Source: CALMSM01 sp964534095 | GTDB taxonomy: Bacteria; Patescibacteriota; Saccharimonadia; Saccharimonadales; CALMSM01 | Assembly: GCA_964534095.1 (NCBI GenBank) | Contig: CAZHPF010000009.1 | Coordinates: forward strand, 1 to 18,824 | Length of the DNA: 18,824 nucleotides | Direction: 5' to 3' | Shown here: piece after piece, positions 14,704 through 18,824 of the stretch | Layout of the letters: the number at the start of each line of letters is the position of its first letter | How positions within the stretch are numbered: position 1 is the stretch's first letter | Translations under genes and position numbers: made by a program | Notes under the pieces: model-generated | Told to the model about the DNA's origin: nothing | Seen by the model: the letters and a program-made list of their open reading frames with translations, nothing else | The model's database searches: none

Positions 14704-15452
14704 GCGGCGATTGTTCTAGTGAGGTGCAGTGAAGGTCGGGCTACTATTTTGCCGAGGTTTCTAGCAATTACTGCCGGTGTGCCTTCCAGATCAACGATTC
14801 TCAATGCTTGGGGAATCTGGTCTTGCCGCTTTCGCTGCCTTTCGAAGCCTCGAAAGTGTCTCTCAAGCACTTCGTGCATAACTTCTTCGCCAATTATGTC
14901 TACTCCATCAAATCCTTCTGGTACTATATGCGGATTTTTTGCAATGAGTTCCCGCCGCCGCCGTGCTAGCCTTTCCCAGTGCACCGTTTTGCGTGCCAGT
15001 TTGAAAAGATCTCGTGCTACTGTCCAAGCCTCAACGCGATAATCCATAATTTCGGGATCAGGCAGCGGGGGCGGTAGGGTTACGGCATGCAACCAGTTCT
15101 CGAAAACCCTGGGCACAAGTCCTTTATGGATAGGCAGGTTTCGAAAAGTGGAGGGGTTACATCTAGATGCGATACCATCTGACGAGTACCATGTCACCGG
15201 CCAGTAAAAATGATGTGTGCTGATCTGTTGAGGCCATTCGTAAGCAGGGTCGACAGTTGCTTTGACATCGGTAATAAGCTGCGGGATATCAACAAGGTGT
15301 AAATCGTCAAGCGGAGTAGGTATTCGGCCTTGCGTACTAGGATTGTATAGACGAGCGTCTAGCGGAGGAAGCGTATCAAGGTTGTGCGTGTGTGCTCCCT
15401 CTTTGCCCACGTCTAGCCTTTGGTACCTTGACTTATTTCCAACATCCAACAC
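14700..15452 (-). CDS. Unrecognised 250-residue protein
   Basis: The only long frame in this stretch, on the minus strand, with GTG start at 15450-15452; no ATG lies upstream before an in-frame stop and no Shine-Dalgarno sequence is visible. I do not recognise a family. The N-terminal half is rich in His, Pro, Trp and Tyr (TLPPLDARLYNPSTQGRIP, and a STHHFYWPVTWYSSDG patch near residues 78-93). The C-terminal half is helical and strongly basic (KLARKTVHWERLARRRREL, then ERHFRGFERQRKRQ), ending in a region that could be a beta-alpha unit (RIVDLEGTPAVIARNLGKIV). No signal peptide or membrane helix. It overlaps the ftsK stop by four bases and diverges from the rpsF operon. Lone orientation and unusual composition suggest an accessory gene. 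Confidence 0.65.
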   Translation of the reverse strand: MLDVGNKSRYQRLDVGKEGAHTHNLDTLPPLDARLYNPSTQGRIPTPLDDLHLVDIPQLITDVKATVDPAYEWPQQISTHHFYWPVTWYSSDGIASRCNPSTFRNLPIHKGLVPRVFENWLHAVTLPPPLPDPEIMDYRVEAWTVARDLFKLARKTVHWERLARRRRELIAKNPHIVPEGFDGVDIIGEEVMHEVLERHFRGFERQRKRQDQIPQALRIVDLEGTPAVIARNLGKIVARPSLHLTRTIAA

Positions 15453-15493
15453 TATATAATCACATTCAAGGTATAAATGCGAGCCGCCAACCG

Positions 15494-15522
15494 TTGACTA
15501 ACAGAGGTGTTTAGCGTATACT
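15494..15522 (+). promoter_or_regulatory. Promoter of the rpsF-ssb-rpsR operon
   Basis: TTGACT (15494-15499), 17 bases, TATACT (15517-15522): two near-consensus boxes at ideal spacing. Expected start about 15529, giving a leader of about 58 bases before rpsF. No other convincing promoter is seen from here to the window end, so the genes to tlyA are probably one operon. Confidence 0.75.
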
Positions 15523-15540
15523 AACAATGTTATTAACTCG

Positions 15541-15566
15541 GCTTACATCCGGTAGAGAGTGTAGGC
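15541..15566 (+). promoter_or_regulatory. rpsF leader hairpin, candidate S6:S18 binding site
   Basis: GCTTACA (15541-15547) pairs with TGTAGGC (15560-15566), 7 bp with one G-U, enclosing a 12-base loop that contains CCG (15549-15551) followed by GTAGAGAG. In many bacteria the S6-S18 complex represses its own operon through a leader stem-loop with an exposed CCG, imitating its 16S rRNA site. The structure and CCG are seen; the regulation is inferred. The hairpin ends 8 bases before the rpsF ribosome binding site. Confidence 0.5.
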
Positions 15567-15586
15567 ACTAACCAGAGGAGGTTCCT

Positions 15587-15970
15587 ATGTCGCAGTACGA
15601 AATAGCAGTACTGTACCATCCTGACCTGGAAGTTGATCTTTCCAAGGCAGAAGAGAAGGTCACAAAACTTTTTACCGATAACGGCGGTAAAGTTGTTGCG
15701 ACCGACAACTGGGGTAAGCGCAAGCTTGCCTATGTAATCAAAAAGCAAGAGCACGCTGTGTATGTGTTCTATACGGTAGAGTTACCAAACGAGGCGGTAG
15801 CCAAGGTAGAGGGCACGCTCAATATTACCGATGAAGTTATCCGGTATCTTATTACCAAGCCAGATCTAAAAGCGATTGCCAAAGCAGAAGCCGCCAAGTC
15901 CGAAAAGGCAAAAAAAGCCGCCGAACGAGGTGATCGTGCCGACGACGACGATGACAAAGACGAAGAGTAA
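15587..15970 (+). CDS. rpsF: 30S ribosomal protein S6
   Basis: Encodes 127 residues. The ferredoxin-like S6 domain covers residues 1 to about 95: YEIAVLYHPDLEVDLSKAEEKVTKLF, a KLAYVIKKQEHAVYVFYTVELP strand pair and LNITDEVIRYLITK. S6 pairs with S18 on the platform of the 30S subunit. The last 30 residues are a charged tail, first Lys/Ala-rich and then a run of Asp/Glu; E. coli S6 also ends in an acidic tail. Start ATG 15587 follows AGAGGAGG (15574-15581) with a 5-base gap, the strongest ribosome site in the window. First gene of the operon containing ssb and rpsR. Confidence 0.95.
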   Translation: MSQYEIAVLYHPDLEVDLSKAEEKVTKLFTDNGGKVVATDNWGKRKLAYVIKKQEHAVYVFYTVELPNEAVAKVEGTLNITDEVIRYLITKPDLKAIAKAEAAKSEKAKKAAERGDRADDDDDKDEE

Positions 15971-16009
15971 GCGTAAACTAAGATGGTAACGAGGAGTAAG
16001 CGAAGATGG
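15962..16009 (+). repeat. Imperfect duplication of the ssb translation start region
   Basis: GAAGAGTAAGCG (15962-15973) followed by AAGATGG (15980-15986) recurs as GAGGAGTAAGCG (15991-16002) followed directly by AAGATGG (16003-16009). A second pair, GCGTAAAC(T/C)AAG, occurs at 15971-15982 and 16016-16027. The later copy supplies the true ssb ribosome site and ATG; the earlier one opens a 12-codon frame (ATG 15983, stop 16019-16021) that overlaps the ssb start. Confidence 0.5.
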
Positions 16010-16479
16010 CACGAAGCGTAAACCAAGTAATGTTAATGGGTAATCTGACAAGAGACCCTGAAGTTCGCCAGACGCCAAATGGCCAGACAGTTTGTAGTTT
16101 TGGCTTAGCGCTTAACCGATCATTTAAAGGGTCAGACGGCCAATGGCAGGAAGCCACCGACTTTGTAGACATTGTGGCATGGGCGCAGCTTGCTGAACGG
16201 GTATCACAATATTTGCATAAAGGCAGTCGGGTATTTATACAGGGCCGTTTACAGTACCGCAGCTGGGATCAGGACGGACAAAAGCGCAGCAAGCTAGACG
16301 TTGTGGCTAATGATGTTACGTTTTTGGACGGACGAGACGGAAGCGGTGACAATGCTGGCTCTTCAGCCAATACCTCTTCAGCCAGCGCCCCTAAACCATC
16401 AACCGATAAGAAAAAAGACGATATTGTCATCGAAGACATTGGTGATGAACCAATTAACTTAGACGATATTCCATTCTAG
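16006..16479 (+). CDS. ssb: Single-stranded DNA-binding protein
   Basis: Coats single-stranded DNA in replication, repair and recombination. 157 residues: an OB fold over residues 1 to about 108 (SVNQVMLMGNLTRDPEVRQTPNG, then FVDIVAWAQLAERVSQYLHKGSRVFIQGRL and YRSWDQDGQKRSKLDVVA), a Ser/Ala/Asn-rich linker, and the conserved acidic tip ending DDIPF, which recruits partner proteins. Start ATG 16006 with GAGGAG at 15991-15996 (9-base gap). The position between rpsF and rpsR is the classical bacterial arrangement, except for the extra small gene that follows. Confidence 0.96.
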   Translation: MARSVNQVMLMGNLTRDPEVRQTPNGQTVCSFGLALNRSFKGSDGQWQEATDFVDIVAWAQLAERVSQYLHKGSRVFIQGRLQYRSWDQDGQKRSKLDVVANDVTFLDGRDGSGDNAGSSANTSSASAPKPSTDKKKDDIVIEDIGDEPINLDDIPF

Positions 16480-16490
16480 GAGAGTTGAAT

Positions 16491-16760
16491 ATGGCAGAAA
16501 TTGGAGTAGGAACCACATTTATAGACGACCGTACCCTAGATTGTATGTTTCCTCAATGTGACGGTTGTCCTCTTCGTACGGTAGAAGTAGAAGCGGTACC
16601 GCATGTATACCCCACTGATGCAGTACTTGATGAAACTGACCCGGGTGTGGTGGAAGTTAGCGTGGGTGAGGTATCAGGTGAGGTAGTGGAAGCCGTTGAG
16701 GCAGCAATTACCTATAAGCGCGCTGGCCTCTGTCGTAAACCAGCAGTAGATGTGTATTAA
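16491..16760 (+). CDS. Small cysteine-bearing acidic protein between ssb and rpsR
   Basis: Encodes 89 residues. It carries four cysteines: three clustered in DCMFPQCDGCPLR (C-x5-C-x2-C, about residues 18-26) and one near the end in GLCRKP. The middle is acidic and Val-rich (VEVSVGEVSGEVVEAVEAA), suggesting beta strands. A zinc or iron-sulfur site is possible but not proven. The start is ATG 16491, with AGGAGAG (16478-16484) overlapping the ssb stop; the TTG at 16485 in the same frame is unlikely. I know of no standard member of the rpsF-ssb-rpsR operon like this. The good ribosome site and tight packing argue that it is real. Function unknown. Confidence 0.75.
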   Translation: MAEIGVGTTFIDDRTLDCMFPQCDGCPLRTVEVEAVPHVYPTDAVLDETDPGVVEVSVGEVSGEVVEAVEAAITYKRAGLCRKPAVDVY

Positions 16761-16786
16761 GTTAAAGTTAAGGAGAATAAGACATT

Positions 16787-16990
16787 ATGGCGAAAATTTT
16801 TAAACACCGAACAGACGTAGCATTTTTTGATTATAAAGATTTCAAAACGTTGCAGCGCTATGTAAACCAGTACGGACAGATAGAAACCCGCAAAAAAACC
16901 GGCCTAAAAGAACACGAACAACGTCGGTTGAGTATCGCTATCAAGCGAGCACGTCATATTGCACTGTTGCCGTTTGTGGCTAGTAACTAA
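16787..16990 (+). CDS. rpsR: 30S ribosomal protein S18
   Basis: Encodes 67 residues of S18: DYKDFKTLQRYVNQYGQIETRKKTGLKEHEQRRLSIAIKRARHIALLPFV, which is the full conserved core. S18 forms a heterodimer with S6 on 16S rRNA. The N-terminal part is short and lacks the cysteines found in zinc-binding S18 forms. Start ATG 16787, with AAGGAGA at 16770-16776 and a 10-base gap. Confidence 0.96.
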   Translation: MAKIFKHRTDVAFFDYKDFKTLQRYVNQYGQIETRKKTGLKEHEQRRLSIAIKRARHIALLPFVASN

Positions 16991-16999
16991 TAGGCCGGT

Positions 17000-17431
17000 A
17001 TGAATCAGCCGCTGCATTTTGAGATAGTTATGATATTGATCCAGCAGGGGTCGGTGTATCATATGCAGCTGAGGAACGGGAAGAACCAGTCGGGAGGGCT
17101 CGGCTTGGTGGGGTGTTTTGGGGGCGAAATTGAGCCGGGTGAAACCCCGAAGGAAGCAGCCTGTCGTGAGTTGGCCGAAGAGTCTAATGTGGCACTTGCG
17201 CAAGACGAACTTGAGTATCTAGGAGATGTGCGAGTAGACTCCGAAAAACACGGTAAACCCGCTAGTGTTCATGCTCGGATCTATCGTGCTACAGTAGAAG
17301 ATGATTATGCGGTAAAGGCGCGAGAAGGTGAGTTGGTCACTATGACACCGAGTGAAGTGTATCGTAATCTACATCGGTTAACATCAGGATCTAAGGCTTG
17401 CTTTAGGGAATTATTGAGAGAGGAGAAGTAA
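17000..17431 (+). CDS. Nudix hydrolase
   Basis: Encodes 143 residues with a Nudix box starting near Gly42: GEIEPGE, seven residues, then RELAEESNV, matching G-x5-E-x7-R-E-U-x-E-E except that the glycine after EE-x is Asn. Nudix enzymes cleave nucleoside diphosphates linked to another group, with Mg2+ held by the Glu residues, all present here. The substrate cannot be told from the sequence; an oxidised or non-canonical nucleotide, a sugar nucleotide or a dinucleotide are all possible. It starts 9 bases after rpsR with only a weak ribosome site and ends immediately before the efp ATG, so it is probably cotranscribed with both. Confidence 0.88.
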   Translation: MNQPLHFEIVMILIQQGSVYHMQLRNGKNQSGGLGLVGCFGGEIEPGETPKEAACRELAEESNVALAQDELEYLGDVRVDSEKHGKPASVHARIYRATVEDDYAVKAREGELVTMTPSEVYRNLHRLTSGSKACFRELLREEK

Positions 17432-17998
17432 ATGGCGCTAGGTGTAACTGATCTTAAAAAAGGGCAGGTCTTTCAGATGGACGGAGTACCATATCGCGTG
17501 GTTGAGTACGCCCAGAAAGTAATGGGTCGCGGTGGTAGTATCGTTAACGTCAAGATTAAAAGCCTGCTTGACGGTAAAGTGCTAGATAAAACCTTCAAAG
17601 GTAACGAGGTCATTGAGCCGGCTGATGTGACGAATCAAAACGTCCAGTACCTCTATAGTGACGGCACGACGTTCTACTTTATGAATGAGTCTACTTTTGA
17701 GCAGTTTGAAGTTTCTGCCAATGATATGACCGGTAAGGCTGGTTATATGAAAGAAGGCGATCGTGTTCAAGCCCAACTGTTTGACGGTCGTGTTATCAAC
17801 ATTGAACTGCCTAAAAACGTGCCATTGAAGGTTACTGAAGCTCATGACGTGGTCAAGGGCGACACAAGCAGCAGTGTGCTCAAAGACGCAGTGGTAGAAA
17901 CGGGCATCACTGTCAAGGTACCCGCTTTTGTAAAAGTAAACGATATAATCTCTGTGGATACTGAAACAGGCGCTTATCGAGAGCGCCAAAAGAGTTGA
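17432..17998 (+). CDS. efp: Elongation factor P with arginine at the modification tip
   Basis: Helps ribosomes through polyproline stretches. 188 residues with three domains: KOW-like N-terminal (1-65, VTDLKKGQVFQMDGVPYRVVEY), OB domain 2 (about 66-128, VQYLYSDGTTFYFMNESTFEQ) and C-terminal OB (about 129-188, TVKVPAFVKVNDIISVDTETG...Y). At the tip of the first domain, where E. coli has Lys34 in PGKGQAF and Bacillus also has Lys, this protein reads MGRGGSI with Arg33. It is of EF-P length and has an EF-P C-terminal domain. Start ATG 17432 directly follows the nudix stop; GAGGAG lies about 7 bases upstream. Poly-Pro runs occur in neighbouring proteins (the tail of the DHH-like protein and the end of the 12264 product), so it has likely clients here. 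Confidence 0.94.
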   Translation: MALGVTDLKKGQVFQMDGVPYRVVEYAQKVMGRGGSIVNVKIKSLLDGKVLDKTFKGNEVIEPADVTNQNVQYLYSDGTTFYFMNESTFEQFEVSANDMTGKAGYMKEGDRVQAQLFDGRVINIELPKNVPLKVTEAHDVVKGDTSSSVLKDAVVETGITVKVPAFVKVNDIISVDTETGAYRERQKS

Positions 17999-18004
17999 AT
18001 ACCT

Positions 18005-18496
18005 ATGGCTATGCACGCGGCTGAGCATTGCATGATTGCATATTTACCCGAAGACCTAGGGATAGAGGAAACTATAGAAACATGGCCAAGGCATATGATT
18101 GTAATGCCATGGCTGGTTGCACCCTGCACAGAGGTAGTTAGACAAGCTACTTCTGTTGTAGAGCGACTAGCGCCTATTGATACTGTGGTGAGTGACATAG
18201 ACTATTTTGGAGCCGGGCGTACACCCGTACTAATCGTAGAGCCGCAACGACAACTAATCCAGCTACACGCTCAACTAGTTGAAAAAGTAGCCTCAGGCTA
18301 TAACTGGAGAGATGAAGAGGAGTGGGTCGGAGACGACTATGTGCCGCACTTTACTATTAAGCCTTGGCAGGCTGAATTGCAATTAGGTGAAAGATTAGTA
18401 ATAGGATCGTTGTTAGTTATTAGAAAGCGTGATAATACAAGAACCGTTGCTGGCCGCATATACTTGAAGGGGGAAGATAGTGAAACTGCGGCTTGA
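18005..18496 (+). CDS. 2H phosphoesterase (2'-5' RNA ligase-like) family protein
   Basis: Encodes 163 residues. The 2H family uses two H-x-(T/S)-x motifs to cleave 2',3'-cyclic or 2'-5' phosphodiester bonds. The second motif is clear, PHFTI with His115. The first appears as RHMIV with His30: the histidine is kept but Thr/Ser is replaced by Ile. The spacing of about 85 residues and the short overall length fit the family. Activity may be reduced or altered. It begins 6 bases after efp without a ribosome site, using ATG at 18005 (or the ATG two codons later), and its end overlaps tlyA by 17 bases. Substrate unknown. Confidence 0.65.
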   Translation: MAMHAAEHCMIAYLPEDLGIEETIETWPRHMIVMPWLVAPCTEVVRQATSVVERLAPIDTVVSDIDYFGAGRTPVLIVEPQRQLIQLHAQLVEKVASGYNWRDEEEWVGDDYVPHFTIKPWQAELQLGERLVIGSLLVIRKRDNTRTVAGRIYLKGEDSETAA

Positions 18497-18824
18497 TGTC
18501 AAGGTGGCAGCACAAATGCTGGCGTCAACGCGCAGTCAGGCCGAGAGTTTTATACGGCTAGGCAAAGTGACCGTAAATGGCAAAGTTGTCACAAAACCTG
18601 GTGCTATGGTTGTCCCAGGCGACTCAGTAGTACTCACTGCTACAGAGCAGTACGTTAGCAGAGCAGGCTTAAAGCTTGCGTCTGTTGGGAAAGAGCTCGG
18701 TATAGATTTTAAACATGCCGTAGTGCTTGATGTGGGGTCTTCGACCGGTGGGTTTACTGATTATGCACTACAACACGGTGCGGATAAGGTAATAGCAGTA
18801 GATGTGGGGACTGACCAGCTACAT
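18480..18824 (+). CDS. tlyA: TlyA-type rRNA 2'-O-methyltransferase (3' end outside window)
   Basis: The first 115 codons run open to the window end. Residues 1 to about 60 form an S4 RNA-binding domain (VAAQMLASTRSQAESFIRLG, KVTVNGKVV, VPGDSVVL), followed by the linker YVSRAGLKLASV and the start of an FtsJ/RrmJ-like methyltransferase with the SAM-binding strand-loop VVLDVGSSTGGFTDYAL and VIAVDVGTDQLH. TlyA methylates the 2'-O of cytidines in 23S and, in some versions, 16S rRNA. The start is GTG at 18480, preceded by AAGGGGG at about 18467; it overlaps the 2H gene by 17 bases, which suggests coupled translation. The full protein would be about 240-270 residues. Confidence 0.9.
   Translation, partial: MKLRLDVKVAAQMLASTRSQAESFIRLGKVTVNGKVVTKPGAMVVPGDSVVLTATEQYVSRAGLKLASVGKELGIDFKHAVVLDVGSSTGGFTDYALQHGADKVIAVDVGTDQLH

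Noticed and set aside
14719..15042. Plus-strand 107-codon frame opposite the unknown minus-strand gene
   Set aside because: Low-complexity Arg/Ser-rich translation, no ribosome site; the 250-codon minus-strand frame covers the whole interval and is a better candidate.
17432..17998. EF-P as the YeiP paralogue because of the Arg tip
   Set aside because: The loop and overall sequence match EF-P better than the PTARGAAT-type loop of YeiP; the Arg alone is not enough.
1..18824. CRISPR arrays, insertion sequences, attachment sites, tRNA or rRNA genes
   Set aside because: No regularly spaced repeats, transposase or integrase motifs, or cloverleaf-like T-loop sequences were found on reading both strands; nearly all sequence is covered by genes.

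Overview
This window reads as a stretch of core chromosome from a Patescibacteria/CPR bacterium, most likely a Candidatus Saccharibacteria (TM7) relative. This is inferred from gene content and style, not from a marker search: compact spacing with many 1-17 nt overlaps, stripped-down housekeeping enzymes (a TruB with only the catalytic core), long Lys/Ala- or Pro/Ser/Thr-rich tails on small core proteins, small lineage-type hypothetical genes wedged between ribosomal genes, and TGA used as an ordinary stop codon (which argues against the recoded Gracilibacteria/Absconditabacteria). No rRNA, tRNA, CRISPR array, insertion sequence or prophage gene was seen, and no gene-free stretch exceeds about 150 bases.

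Layout. (1) Bases 1-1948: the 3' end of an unrecognised helical protein, then holA (DNA polymerase III delta), facing rpsT (ribosomal protein S20, minus strand). (2) 2000-5000: a divergent promoter region, a catalytically dead-looking DHH/NrnA-like protein with a very long disordered tail, truB overlapping it by one base, then rpsO with its own promoter and a structured leader. (3) 5000-10153: an RNA-turnover block with pnp, a two-helix membrane microprotein, a family-4-type uracil-DNA glycosylase that has lost most iron-sulfur cysteines, and RNase J. (4) 10220-12219: a translationally coupled dapA-hom pair; both enzymes consume aspartate semialdehyde. (5) 12226-14703: a near-consensus promoter driving a 71-residue acidic protein of unknown function, followed by the DNA translocase ftsK. 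(6) 14700-15452: an unrecognised 250-residue gene on the minus strand, overlapping the ftsK stop codon. (7) 15494-18824: a promoter and candidate S6:S18 operator, then rpsF-ssb-(cysteine-bearing small protein)-rpsR-nudix-efp-2H phosphoesterase-tlyA (cut by the window end).

How they work together: most genes serve replication and segregation (holA, ssb, ftsK), translation (rpsT, rpsO, rpsF, rpsR, efp, truB, tlyA) and RNA decay (pnp, RNase J). The truB-rpsO-pnp order, with a DHH protein before truB, matches the widespread bacterial (rbfA)-nrnA-truB-ribF-rpsO-pnp arrangement with ribF missing.

I found no clearly new multi-gene defence or mobile system. The best leads are small: a cluster of genes whose -10 boxes sit so close to the start codon that the transcripts should be leaderless; EF-P with arginine at the modification tip; a UDG without the usual cluster ligands; a degenerate DHH protein with a roughly 345-residue tail; an uncharacterised Cys-rich protein inside the rpsF-ssb-rpsR operon; and ribosomal leader hairpins that look like S15 and S6:S18 binding sites.
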